From Niabella sp. (GTDB taxonomy: Bacteria; Bacteroidota; Bacteroidia; Chitinophagales; Chitinophagaceae), in assembly GCF_030150205.1 (NCBI RefSeq), contig NZ_JASLGT010000017.1, positions 186,001-250,000 on the forward strand: a DNA stretch of 64,000 bases, given 5' to 3'. The notes under the pieces are model-generated. The model searched no databases and was not told the DNA's origin. It worked only from the letters and a program-made list of their open reading frames with translations. Numbering within the stretch: the stretch's first letter is position 1; every line of letters starts with the position of its first letter. Positions 8,501-15,753 of this stretch are shown here, piece after piece. Both the position numbers and the translations under genes were made by a program.

Positions 8501-10638
8501 ATAACAGCGATCAGCCACATTGGAACAGTTCGTCATTCCTGTATTTGAACGGAAGCCCGGCTGGGTTTAACCAATCGCATTATTACCAGGTGCTGGAATC
8601 TGATTTCTCCCAGCTGATGGTTAAAGATAACGACCGGGCTTACCATTTCGATTCTACGATAGCCAGCATTACGACTACAATGGGTTTTTTCCCGGAAGCA
8701 GCCAGATCTGCGGAAAATATGGAAATGCGTATCAATGATATAGCCGTGCAGCGGTGGATGCTAAGTCCCTTTAGTGGTCCTGACAACGTAAATGATTACG
8801 CATTGCGTTTTTATGTGATTGATAACCGACGGATGAAAGCATGGATAAATGTAGATCTGGGTACGTCTGGCATGTATGGAAGTGTGCGCCCTATCAAAGC
8901 TCAGGATAATACGGTACCTACCTTCTTTCAGTTTAAAGTAAAGACGCCACAGGACCGGAAGACGGTGATGGATTTTATTGACCTGATTCCAAAAGATTTT
9001 TTTGTTGTGATGACCAGCAGCCCGATGCTGCCCAATGTATTGCCCTCCGAATGGCTGTCGGATGCATCGGTTTTTGGAACCGGCAATACGCTGTACAATA
9101 AACTGGTGAAAGAGGGTGTTACGGTTCTTGATCAGATAAAAACAGATGCTCCATTTATCATCTTCCTGCAGAAGGGATCCGGCCGGCCGCTGAAACAGGC
9201 TCTTGGCGCAATAGCAACTGATCAACTGATAGAATCTGTAACAGTAAAAACATTGTTTCATGAGGGCAGCCTGAAAACCCCGGTATTTGGGGTTGCAAAG
9301 GCCTGGGACAAGCTGGCCTGGGATGGTAACAGTACCGAAACCACTTCCAGCGATCAGCTATCATTCGATGTATATGGTATCAATAATACCGGTGCCGAAG
9401 TGCCGCTGAAAACGATCAATGGTATTACCGCAGGCAAAACGGCGGATATTTCCGACATTGATGCATTGCAATATCCCAGGATCAGGTTAAAGGCAAGCAT
9501 GGCTGATACGGCGAACTATACACCTTACCAGCTGAAATTCCTTCGCTTGTTATATACGCCGGTACCTGAAGGTGCCATCGCTCCCAACCTGTACCTGAAT
9601 GTAAAAGATACACTGGAGATTGGTGAGCCGCTGAATTTTGCGGTGGCCTTTAAAAATATCAGCAGCAGCAAGTTTGACAGTATTGCCGTAAAACTGAGCA
9701 TACGGGATAAGAACAATATTGAAACGATCATTCCTGTACCCAACCAAAAAGCATTACTGGCAGGTGACACGATTAAATTGTCGGTGCCGCTGTCCACGAA
9801 GAATTACAGAGGAACAAACACCCTGTTTGTAGACTTTAACCCGGGACCCTTGCAGCCGGAACAATACCCCTTCAACAATTTCCTTTATAAAAATTTCTAT
9901 GTAAAAGGAGATTCAACCAGCCCTTACATGGATGTAACCTTTGATGGGGTGCATATCCTGAACAAGGATATCGTATCCAGCAAACCGGATGTACTGGTGA
10001 AGCTGACGGATAATGCCAAGTGGTTACTGCTGGATGACCCCAGCCTGATTAAGGTGCAGCTGTTAGACAAGACCCGCAACATCACCTATAATTATAAAGC
10101 AGGAACAGATACCCTGCAATTTACGCCGGCAGGGCAGGGAAAGGAAAATACCGCCACAATGAATTTCAGGCCGCGCCTCCAAGATGGAGATTATGAACTA
10201 CAGGTAGCTGCAAAAGATCAAAGCGGCAACGACGTAAGTCAGATCGCTTATAAGATTGGGTTCCAGGTGATCAATAAGCCGATGATCTCCAATATGCTCA
10301 ATTATCCCAATCCATTTACAACTGCCACCGCTTTTGTATTTACCTTAACCGGGTCTGAAGTTCCGCAGAACATCCGAATACAGATCCTTACCATTACCGG
10401 TAAGATTGTTCGGGAGATCACAACGGCCGAATTAGGGCCCTTGCGTATCGGGAGAAATATTACAGAATTCCGTTGGGATGGTACGGATCAGTATGGTCAG
10501 AAGCTGGCCAACGGTGTTTATCTTTACCGGGTCATTACCAACCTGAATGGGAAATCACTCGATAAATACAAGTCGAAGGATGACAATACGGATAAATTTT
10601 TTAACAAAGGATATGGTAAGATGTACCTGATGCGATAA
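5560..10638 (+). CDS. PorU-like type IX secretion sortase, C25 peptidase family (PorU2-like)
   Basis: About 1692 residues, compared with roughly 1150 for P. gingivalis PorU. A signal peptide (MKKLFTIGLLIFSIVAHAQ) is followed by beta-rich N-domains and a gingipain-type C25 domain with the catalytic His640 in TYFGHSST and Cys670 in NMMGCNVGD. After this come CARDB/Ig-like repeats (for example TIEELNKGNNTV) and a C-terminal FlgD-Ig-like fold, LNYPNPF through WDGTDQYGQKLANGVYLYRV. PorU-type sortases remove the C-terminal signal of cargo at the cell surface and attach it to lipopolysaccharide. The ATG at 5560 is preferred to the GTG at 5551 because it directly opens the signal peptide. Translationally close to the PorV-like gene (gap nine bases). 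Confidence 0.88.
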   Translation: MKKLFTIGLLIFSIVAHAQQFGNEWIDYNKTYYKFKVAANGLYRIPAATLAAANLGTADASSFQLWNNGVEVPLYISVSSGPLGAGDYIEFWGQMNDGKPDNPLYRTPDQQLSDSKSLFTDSSAYFLTVNPAGGNKRLVNTLNNIPGGATPEPYFIYKADSSFNEQLHLGRADGSGNSTHYVASFQDGKGWASAEFSEGQSRTYQKNLYPYSGAGTPDLQIQMNVAGSNDATRRAQLTVNGNAVFDQILPGFGFLKLSKTLPASVLNGGNETFLITNSATVPSRMRLASVSVTYARQFNFGGASNFRFSLPARGSGYYLEIANFNFSGGAPVLYDLANGKRYSVDATNPALVKVFLPGTIATQDLVLTSQAATNIRLVSGLEQRTFVNYGATANQGNYLMITDRSLLTGSNGSQPVNDYRNYRASAAGGGYNARIYLMDQLTDQFAYGIQYHSLSVRNFLRFARARFASPPGEAFLIGKGVSYVSSRSYPSYDLAPQLSQLNLVPTFGYPASDVLLSAEGSSSQPLTPIGRLSVVNGDEIAVYLGKVKEYEQYLATTPPGISESAWKKNIVHIVGASDVETITALNEILQAHKKIIQGPLFGANVSDFIKSITGSTQNADQERLRSLINGGVGLLTYFGHSSTTSLDYNLENPSNYNNKSKYPIFNMMGCNVGDIFGYSTARLTQLETLSEKYLLAKDGGSIGMMAGTSVGFVSTLGVYNNNLYTILSGTDYGQPIGALMARTVAGVYSAIGEDNFMQRAQCEEYTLNGDPGIRLYQFDKPDYAVEDASVTIAPSFISVAESEFTVKARINNLGKAINRKVIIELKRIFPNQSVQVFRRDTLDPVMYADTLTYTLPIDPLRDKGTTKITISIDPENTIEELNKGNNTVTKEVYIYEEEIRPVFPYDYAIINQPNIKLAASTANALSISRTYLMELDTTALFNSPLKNSQTQISTGGVVEFTPGGSLVNNTVYYWRVAAKPDNSDQPHWNSSSFLYLNGSPAGFNQSHYYQVLESDFSQLMVKDNDRAYHFDSTIASITTTMGFFPEAARSAENMEMRINDIAVQRWMLSPFSGPDNVNDYALRFYVIDNRRMKAWINVDLGTSGMYGSVRPIKAQDNTVPTFFQFKVKTPQDRKTVMDFIDLIPKDFFVVMTSSPMLPNVLPSEWLSDASVFGTGNTLYNKLVKEGVTVLDQIKTDAPFIIFLQKGSGRPLKQALGAIATDQLIESVTVKTLFHEGSLKTPVFGVAKAWDKLAWDGNSTETTSSDQLSFDVYGINNTGAEVPLKTINGITAGKTADISDIDALQYPRIRLKASMADTANYTPYQLKFLRLLYTPVPEGAIAPNLYLNVKDTLEIGEPLNFAVAFKNISSSKFDSIAVKLSIRDKNNIETIIPVPNQKALLAGDTIKLSVPLSTKNYRGTNTLFVDFNPGPLQPEQYPFNNFLYKNFYVKGDSTSPYMDVTFDGVHILNKDIVSSKPDVLVKLTDNAKWLLLDDPSLIKVQLLDKTRNITYNYKAGTDTLQFTPAGQGKENTATMNFRPRLQDGDYELQVAAKDQSGNDVSQIAYKIGFQVINKPMISNMLNYPNPFTTATAFVFTLTGSEVPQNIRIQILTITGKIVREITTAELGPLRIGRNITEFRWDGTDQYGQKLANGVYLYRVITNLNGKSLDKYKSKDDNTDKFFNKGYGKMYLMR

Positions 10639-10681
10639 AAGATCTGCATCAAGTGGAATTGCGTTTATAAAGTTTGCCTGA

Positions 10682-11680
10682 ATGGAAATCTCTGACAACC
10701 GGTTTACAAACTCGTTCGATTTTTTAAGGTTATTGGGCGCCATTGGAATCATTTATGTGCATTCGTATGATCTTCTGCGCAGGGATAAGCTGGAGATAAC
10801 AGTTGTAATACTCGCTATATTTTTTACAGTAAGCGGTTATTTTATTGCCGGAAGCGCAGAAAAATCGCGTTCACTGAAAAACTATCTGTGGAAGCGGTTG
10901 CTCAGAATTCAACCACTATTGGTTGTTGTGTGTTTTTTGTCGGTTTTAGTGATCGGTCCGTTGTTTACAGAATGGAGTGTAAGCGATTATTTTAAAAGTG
11001 GAAGCTCCTGGTCGTACCTGCGTACCATTGTACCAGCACTGGGAATACAATTTCAATTACCGGGTGTTTTTGAGCACAATATCGGGGAGCGGGGCGTAAA
11101 TGGTTCATTATGGACGCTGATCATTGAAGAACGGGTGTACCTGATGATAGGATTGCTGTTCCTGGTTCAATACCGCCGGAAGCAGTGGTTTATTGCATTT
11201 GTAGCCGGTTTAAATATCCTGTACCTGCTCAATTACTACAGGGTTGGGGGGCTGCAACTGGGCGTATTAGATAACTATGCCACGCAATATTATGTGCTTT
11301 TTTTTAACGGGGCTCTGTGCTATTTTCTAAGGATTCCGTTTCACCGCATCAATCAGGTAGTCACCATTTGCATCGTTGCCGTTATCTATTATTTGGCCCG
11401 TAATACCATCGGCGCTACACTATTTATATTGCCATTGCTGATCCTGCTGATCGGGAGCCGGAAAACGGTATTTTCGGGTACGGCCAAAAGGGGCGACATT
11501 ACCTACGGGCTGTATGTGCTGTCTTTTCCTGTGCAGCAAATGCTGATCCACCTGTCGAAAAACAGCATTCAGCCTGCCGTATTATTTATAACAACCCTGG
11601 TTATCTGTACGCCGCTGGCGTATCTTTCCTGGCATTTCCTTGAAAAACAATTTTTAAAGCTCCGGTATCTTGTACAGTAA
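10682..11680 (+). CDS. Acyltransferase-3 family membrane protein
   Basis: 332 residues, mostly hydrophobic, with about nine or ten predicted membrane segments. The N-terminus NSFDFLRLLGAIGIIYVHSYDL carries the conserved Arg-x10-His of acyltransferase-3 proteins (OafA/YrhL type), and SLWTLIIEERVYL is the second conserved loop. Members transfer acetyl or other acyl groups to surface sugars such as O-antigen, exopolysaccharide or peptidoglycan. The acceptor here is unknown; no sugar-synthesis genes are adjacent. Its last 27 bases overlap tail-to-tail with ribE on the other strand, so the two transcripts are antisense at their ends. Confidence 0.88.
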   Translation: MEISDNRFTNSFDFLRLLGAIGIIYVHSYDLLRRDKLEITVVILAIFFTVSGYFIAGSAEKSRSLKNYLWKRLLRIQPLLVVVCFLSVLVIGPLFTEWSVSDYFKSGSSWSYLRTIVPALGIQFQLPGVFEHNIGERGVNGSLWTLIIEERVYLMIGLLFLVQYRRKQWFIAFVAGLNILYLLNYYRVGGLQLGVLDNYATQYYVLFFNGALCYFLRIPFHRINQVVTICIVAVIYYLARNTIGATLFILPLLILLIGSRKTVFSGTAKRGDITYGLYVLSFPVQQMLIHLSKNSIQPAVLFITTLVICTPLAYLSWHFLEKQFLKLRYLVQ

Positions 11681-12268
11681 CATTGCAGGATTTACCTGTT
11701 TTAAAACATATTTCCCAATCACATCAAATTCGAGGTTAACAATATTGCCGGGCGCTACCTGGCGCATATTGGTATGCGTGATGGTGTAGGGGATAATGGC
11801 TACGGTAAACGTGGTTTCGGTTACATTAAAAACCGTAAGGCTGATGCCGTTTAAACTGATGGATCCTTTTTCAATCACCAGGGGAGCAAAACTACGGTTA
11901 AACTCAAAGGTATATTCGGTACTTCCTTCTTTCGAAACCACCTTGTTGCAAACGGCAGTTCCGTCTACATGCCCCTGCACAATATGCCCGTCCAGGCGGC
12001 CATTCAATACCATACAGCGTTCGAGGTTTACCAGGGTACCGGGTTGCCAGCTGCTGAGGTTGCTTACATCCAGGGTTTCTGCTATGGCCGTTACCTGGTG
12101 CCGGTTTTCCTGAACGGCCTCTACAGTTAAGCAAACCCCGTTATGGCTCACACTCTGATCCTCTTTCAATTCTTTCGACACAGGACTCTCGATCCAGAAC
12201 GTAATATTGGAGCCTGCTTCCTCACGGGAAACAACGGTTCCCATCGCCTCTATAATTCCTGTAAACAT
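11654..12268 (-). CDS. ribE: Riboflavin synthase, alpha subunit
   Basis: 204 residues. The N-terminal MFTGIIEAMG and the two homologous lumazine-binding barrels are clear: first barrel with SVSHNGVCLTV and VQGHVDGTA spanning the domain boundary, second with GSISLNGISLTV. The enzyme dismutates two 6,7-dimethyl-8-ribityllumazine molecules to riboflavin. No other rib genes are nearby, which is usual in this phylum where the pathway is scattered. The C-terminal 27 bases overlap the acyltransferase gene on the opposite strand. No FMN riboswitch is recognisable upstream, the next gene being the divergent rpsU with its own promoter. Confidence 0.95.
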   Translation of the reverse strand: MFTGIIEAMGTVVSREEAGSNITFWIESPVSKELKEDQSVSHNGVCLTVEAVQENRHQVTAIAETLDVSNLSSWQPGTLVNLERCMVLNGRLDGHIVQGHVDGTAVCNKVVSKEGSTEYTFEFNRSFAPLVIEKGSISLNGISLTVFNVTETTFTVAIIPYTITHTNMRQVAPGNIVNLEFDVIGKYVLKQVNPAMLLYKIPEL

Positions 12269-12319
12269 GAGGTCAAATTTCAGGGAAGAAATTGAAAATT
12301 CAGCATTTAGGATTTGAAA

Positions 12320-12350
12320 TTTGGTATTTTATATTTTTCCCTTATCTTTG
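12320..12350 (+). promoter_or_regulatory. Promoter of rpsU
   Basis: TTTG at 12320-12323 and TATCTTTG at 12343-12350 are separated by 19 bp and match the Bacteroidota -33 / -7 pattern. Transcription would begin near 12355, giving a leader of about 30 nt that contains the Shine-Dalgarno sequence. Confidence 0.75.
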
Positions 12351-12366
12351 CGTCCTAAAAATTACC

Positions 12367-12375
12367 AAAGGAGGT
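12367..12375 (+). promoter_or_regulatory. Strong Shine-Dalgarno sequence of rpsU
   Basis: AAAGGAGGT lies 11 nt before the rpsU ATG and is complementary to the 3' end of 16S rRNA. I see no comparable motif before thrS, der, hpf, xer, tyrS, glmS or the PorV-like gene. In Bacteroidota the anti-SD is sequestered on the ribosome with bS21 involved, and an SD on rpsU is reported to allow bS21 autoregulation (Flavobacterium work); the sequence here agrees with that model. Confidence 0.85.
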
Positions 12376-12386
12376 ATAAAATATTT

Positions 12387-12584
12387 ATGTTAATCATTGA
12401 TTCTAAAGACTGCGAAAACATTGACAAGGCTTTAAAGAAGTACAAGAAGAAATTTGAGAAGTCAAAAACTTTGTTGCAATTGCGTGAGCGCCAGGCGTTT
12501 ACCAAGCCTTCTGTGAAGAGCCGTGGCCAGCGTTTGAAAGCAATTTACAAACAGCAGATCGCAAGCGGAAAAATAGAATTATAA
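12387..12584 (+). CDS. rpsU: 30S ribosomal protein bS21
   Basis: 65 residues, MLIIDSKDCENIDKALKKYK at the start and highly basic throughout, ending KQQIASGKIEL; the core RERQAFTKPSVKSRGQRLKA is the bS21 signature. The protein sits near the 3' end of 16S rRNA on the small subunit. The ATG at 12387 is set by the preceding AAAGGAGGT; the frame is open further upstream to 12321 but that part overlaps the promoter. A perfect hairpin with a T-run follows 27 bases after the stop, so most transcripts should end before the recombinase gene. The strong SD and the terminator suggest bS21 level is controlled separately from its downstream neighbours. Confidence 0.97.
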   Translation: MLIIDSKDCENIDKALKKYKKKFEKSKTLLQLRERQAFTKPSVKSRGQRLKAIYKQQIASGKIEL

Positions 12585-12611
12585 GATATTTTATATTTTA
12601 TATAATATTGT

Positions 12612-12641
12612 AACCTCAAGTGCATACTTGAGGTTTTTTTT
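12612..12641 (+). terminator. Intrinsic terminator after rpsU, abutting the xer start codon
   Basis: Ten-base perfect stem (AACCTCAAGT / ACTTGAGGTT, 12612-12621 and 12626-12635) with a GCAT loop, running into a T-tract to 12641. The ATG of the recombinase gene is the very next base. Readthrough transcripts would carry the hairpin directly in front of the start codon. Confidence 0.9.
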
Positions 12642-13547
12642 ATGCCGGAACGTATCGTTGATCATATTGAGCCATTTGTGAATTATCTGAAGTTTGAAAA
12701 AAGATATTCCCGGCACACCATAGCGGCCTATACCACCGATCTGCAGGAGTTTTCCGATTTTATGGAAACCCTTTACGACAACACCCCGCTCCGGGATATT
12801 TCCTATACATATATCCGGAGCTGGCTGGCCCGGTTAATGGAGCAGGGGATCACCCCCAGAAGTATTAACCGCAAGATCTCTACGCTCAAGTCGTTTTTTA
12901 AGTATCATATCAAAATGGAAACGATTGGCGAAAACCCGATGTTCAAAGTGATTGCGCCCAAAGCCAGCAAACGGCTGCCGGCCTTTGTGAATGAAGCGGA
13001 TATGAAGGCATTGCAAATAACGCTTGCCCAATCCACGGAAGACTGGAAAAGTCTGAATGCAAAAATGCTGATCGGGCTGTTCTATGGTACGGGGATGCGG
13101 TTGAGCGAACTGATCCAGCTAAGGGGCGGCCAGGTAGACCAGGCCCGCAAGCAGGTAAAGGTACTGGGGAAAGGAAACAAAGAGCGGATATTACCACTGG
13201 GACCGGAGCTGCTCTCCCTCGTACAGGAATATGAAATGCTGAAGCGGAAGCAATTTGCCAACCTTCCGGAAGAATTGCTGGTCACCGAAAAAGGTAAAAA
13301 ATTATACCCGAAATACGCCTACCTGCTGGTAAAACAACACCTGTCTTCCATTGCAACACTTGATAAAAAAAGCCCGCATGTGCTCCGGCATAGTTTTGCT
13401 ACGCACCTCATGAACAACGGCGCCCAAATAAACGCTGTAAAGGAGCTGCTGGGCCATGCCAGTCTTGCTGCAACCCAGGTATATACCCATAATTCCATCG
13501 AAAAACTCAAAGAAGAATACCGTAAAGCGCACCCAAAAGCCCGCTAA
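12642..13547 (+). CDS. xerC: Tyrosine recombinase of the XerC/XerD family
   Basis: 301 residues, the length of Xer recombinases. The N-terminal SAM-like core-binding domain covers about 1-100. The catalytic set is complete: R153 in GTGMRLSEL, K177 in LGKGNKER, H246 and R249 in HVLRH, H272 in LLGHAS, and nucleophile Y281 in TQVYTH. Xer proteins resolve chromosome dimers at dif near the terminus. XerC versus XerD cannot be settled from one gene. No integrase-like arm-binding domain or adjacent att repeats are seen, so a resident Xer is more likely than a mobile-element integrase. ATG 12642 directly follows the T-tract of the rpsU terminator; hpf follows 148 bases later in the same direction. 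Confidence 0.92.
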   Translation: MPERIVDHIEPFVNYLKFEKRYSRHTIAAYTTDLQEFSDFMETLYDNTPLRDISYTYIRSWLARLMEQGITPRSINRKISTLKSFFKYHIKMETIGENPMFKVIAPKASKRLPAFVNEADMKALQITLAQSTEDWKSLNAKMLIGLFYGTGMRLSELIQLRGGQVDQARKQVKVLGKGNKERILPLGPELLSLVQEYEMLKRKQFANLPEELLVTEKGKKLYPKYAYLLVKQHLSSIATLDKKSPHVLRHSFATHLMNNGAQINAVKELLGHASLAATQVYTHNSIEKLKEEYRKAHPKAR

Positions 13548-13695
13548 GCAAACGAATACAGGCATTGCAGAAATTCTCTTAAAAATTAGCATTTAATTTT
13601 AGGAAACGCATTCTTTTTTGATTAACTTTAGATTAAAGAACAACAGGTCTTTGAAATAGGAAAATATCGATTATTCACTTTTAAATTCAACTATC

Positions 13696-13995
13696 ATGAA
13701 TGTGAACATTCAAACAGTTAATTTTAACGCAGACAGGAAGTTGATTGAAACAATCAGTCACAAAATGGACAAATTAGCTACCTTTCACGATCGCATCATT
13801 GGTACGGATGTCTACCTGAAGCTCGACAATATCGTGCATAACATCAAGGATAAGATAGTAGAGATCCGCGTGCAGGTGCCCCGCCATAGTTTTTTTGTAA
13901 AAACCACGAGTAAATCTTTTGAAGAATCATTTGAAAATGCGTTTGATTCTTTAGTAAACCAGGTAAAACGGCGCAAAGAAAAAATGATTGCATAA
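13696..13995 (+). CDS. hpf: Ribosome hibernation promoting factor, short HPF/RaiA type
   Basis: 99 residues, MNVNIQTVNFNADRKLIETI at the start and basic QVKRRKEKMIA at the end. It has the beta-alpha-beta-beta-beta-alpha layout of short HPF/YfiA with no long C-terminal dimerisation domain. Such proteins bind the decoding region of idle 30S subunits in stationary phase and protect ribosomes. Its position after rpsU and xer is a conserved-looking arrangement in this phylum (from memory, not checked). A strong GC-rich terminator follows 50 bases after the stop. Confidence 0.92.
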   Translation: MNVNIQTVNFNADRKLIETISHKMDKLATFHDRIIGTDVYLKLDNIVHNIKDKIVEIRVQVPRHSFFVKTTSKSFEESFENAFDSLVNQVKRRKEKMIA

Positions 13996-14045
13996 ACCCA
14001 TCTACAACGTATAAAAGAAAAATAATTTTATTATCTATATTATTC

Positions 14046-14082
14046 AGCCCCGCTCCGGTTTTTCCGGGGCGGGGCTTTTTAT
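14046..14082 (+). terminator. Intrinsic terminator after hpf
   Basis: Thirteen-base stem AGCCCCGCTCCGG / CCGGGGCGGGGCT (one T-G pair) with a TTTTT loop and a following T-run. It closes the rpsU-xer-hpf block. Confidence 0.92.
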
Positions 14083-14266
14083 TTAGGGGTATGCCCGGCT
14101 AACTGCAGTACCTGGTAAAGGGCTAACGTTCGTTTTGTGTGAAAGAATGCTAAAGTGCGCATTTTTAGTGCTTTGGATGTCGTTTTTAGGCTTCTTTATA
14201 AGAGTTTGGCACAGTTTTCTATAGGATTAAATAGATTTTTAATTCGGACTTTTAAACGTATCTATT

Positions 14267-14815
14267 ATGATGAAAAAAATAATGCCTTTTGCTGTAATTG
14301 CATTCATGTTGTTGGTTGCCGCGTGCCGCAATACGAAGAAAGAGGACAATGCCGGCGCCATACCAACGCAGGACACATTGGGTTTGGCAGAATACCAGAA
14401 ATGGAAAATGGAAAATGAAGTGCGCAACCGTTTGCAGCAGGAACAGCAGCTGGAAAATACGGGCGCTGCAGTTCCGGCAACTTCTTCCCGTTCTTCGGCC
14501 AGTTCATCGAGGAGCAGCTCCAGGAGCAGCAGCAGCCGAGGAACCACCTATAGAAGCGGTGGTGGAGATGGCGGTTATGCTTCCGGTTCTTCAGGCACTG
14601 TAGCGCAGGCTCCCGCACCTCAGCGAAAGAAAGGTATGAGCCATACCGCTAAAGGAGCTATTGTTGGGGCCGCTTCCGGTGCAATTATTGGTGCTGTGGC
14701 CAACAGGAAAAACCGTTTAGGCGGTGGAGTGGTTGGTGGTGTCATTGGTGCTGCAACCGGTGCGGGTGTAGGAGCCATTGTAGATAAGAAGCAACGTCAG
14801 CGCGATGGTTACTAA
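14267..14815 (+). CDS. Lipoprotein with Ser/Arg-rich linker and glycine-zipper domain
   Basis: 182 residues. Lipobox LLVAAC places the lipidated Cys at residue 20. Residues 65-105 are a low-complexity Ser/Arg/Gly stretch. Residues 125-175 form a glycine zipper (GAIVGAASGAIIGAVANRK, then GGGVVGGVIGAATGAGVGAI), the YMGG/OmpA-associated type that packs as paired helices in or on membranes. The protein probably sits in the outer membrane facing the periplasm. Function unknown. The gene has its own terminator at 14833 and is followed by another stress-type lipoprotein gene in the same direction. A second ATG one codon in is an alternative start. Confidence 0.8.
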   Translation: MMKKIMPFAVIAFMLLVAACRNTKKEDNAGAIPTQDTLGLAEYQKWKMENEVRNRLQQEQQLENTGAAVPATSSRSSASSSRSSSRSSSSRGTTYRSGGGDGGYASGSSGTVAQAPAPQRKKGMSHTAKGAIVGAASGAIIGAVANRKNRLGGGVVGGVIGAATGAGVGAIVDKKQRQRDGY

Positions 14816-14832
14816 TAGCTTGAATGACATTG

Positions 14833-14863
14833 AAACGGTCTGGTAAAATCCGGACCGTTTTTT
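14833..14863 (+). terminator. Intrinsic terminator after glycine-zipper lipoprotein
   Basis: AAACGGTCTGG / CCGGACCGTTT stem (one T-G pair), six-base loop TAAAAT, followed by TTT; it begins 18 bases after the stop codon. Confidence 0.88.
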
Positions 14864-14932
14864 ATAACAGGATTCATTATTGGCAGCATATTTGTTTTGT
14901 ATACGTATAATTTAAATTCAACATCTTTAATT

Positions 14933-15517
14933 ATGAAAAAAACTTTAGGTATTGTATTGGGTGTTGCCCTGCTGGCCGCCTGCAACAGTTCAGAAAATCA
15001 GTCTGCGGAAAATACTGCGGATTCATCCGGTAATGCAGTGGTAACCGTTGATACCAACACTGTGGCGCCCCCGGTTACCGTTCATTACACAGAAGGTGAT
15101 GTAATGCTTAAAGAGGGGAAGACCTATGTGTATACCAATGGGAATTGGGTGGTAACAGAGAAAGAAGTTAAGCTGGATAATGGTATTGTCATTGCTCCCA
15201 ACGGTGAGGTAAAAAATAAGGATGGAAAAGTGGTTGTACTGCAGGAAGGGGAATATGTAAATAAATCCGGCGGTTTTTTTGACCGTGCCGGTAATGCTGT
15301 AGAAAATGCCTGGGATAATACCAAAGAAGGCGTAGCCAAAGGTGCAGAGGCCACCAAGGATGCGGCACAAAAAGCAGCTGAGGCCACAAAAGAAGGTGTG
15401 CAAAAAGGGGTAGAAGCTACAAAAGATGCCGCGCATAAAACCGGGGAGGCCCTTAAAAAAGGGGCTCAGAAAGTAGGTGATAAGACAAAAGAAGTTGTAG
15501 AAGATATTAAGAAATAA
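14933..15517 (+). CDS. Lipoprotein with DUF6799-like domain and LEA-like amphipathic tail
   Basis: 194 residues from the ATG at 14933, which opens the signal peptide MKKTLGIVLGVALLAAC with lipobox LLAAC. Residues 50-120 hold the tandem pattern GDVMLKEGKTYVY, NGIVIAPNGEV, DGKVVVLQEGEYV, matching DUF6799 as I know it. The last 75 residues are 11-residue Lys/Ala/Glu repeats (EGVAKGAEATKDAAQKAA), like group-3 LEA proteins that form helices on drying. An upstream in-frame ATG at 14897 would spoil the signal peptide. A role in envelope stress protection is inference only. Terminator directly downstream. Confidence 0.78.
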   Translation: MKKTLGIVLGVALLAACNSSENQSAENTADSSGNAVVTVDTNTVAPPVTVHYTEGDVMLKEGKTYVYTNGNWVVTEKEVKLDNGIVIAPNGEVKNKDGKVVVLQEGEYVNKSGGFFDRAGNAVENAWDNTKEGVAKGAEATKDAAQKAAEATKEGVQKGVEATKDAAHKTGEALKKGAQKVGDKTKEVVEDIKK

Positions 15518-15550
15518 ACAGCACGATCTTTTCGATTATGTTTTGACAAA

Positions 15551-15577
15551 GGGGCCGGATAACCGGCCCCTGTTTTT
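15551..15577 (+). terminator. Intrinsic terminator after DUF6799/LEA-like lipoprotein
   Basis: Perfect 8-bp GC stem GGGGCCGG / CCGGCCCC with ATAA loop, then TGTTTTT. Confidence 0.92.
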
Positions 15578-15753
15578 ATGTTTGGTGTGGAAAACCAAAG
15601 AAGCGCTGAAAAATATACATAGTATCATTCATTTTGCTTCCTTTAATTACTTTTGCTGCTCGGGTCCTGCCTTTGAGCAGCCAGTCCTGCTCCATTACTA
15701 TTTTGAACGGGTATAAGCATCTTTACCAGTGCGTATGACCGGCTTTTATCGTT

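Noticed and set aside
12642..13547. Tyrosine recombinase as integrase of a mobile element
   Set aside because: Length and domains are those of XerC/XerD, it sits between rpsU and hpf, and no att repeats or cargo flank it.
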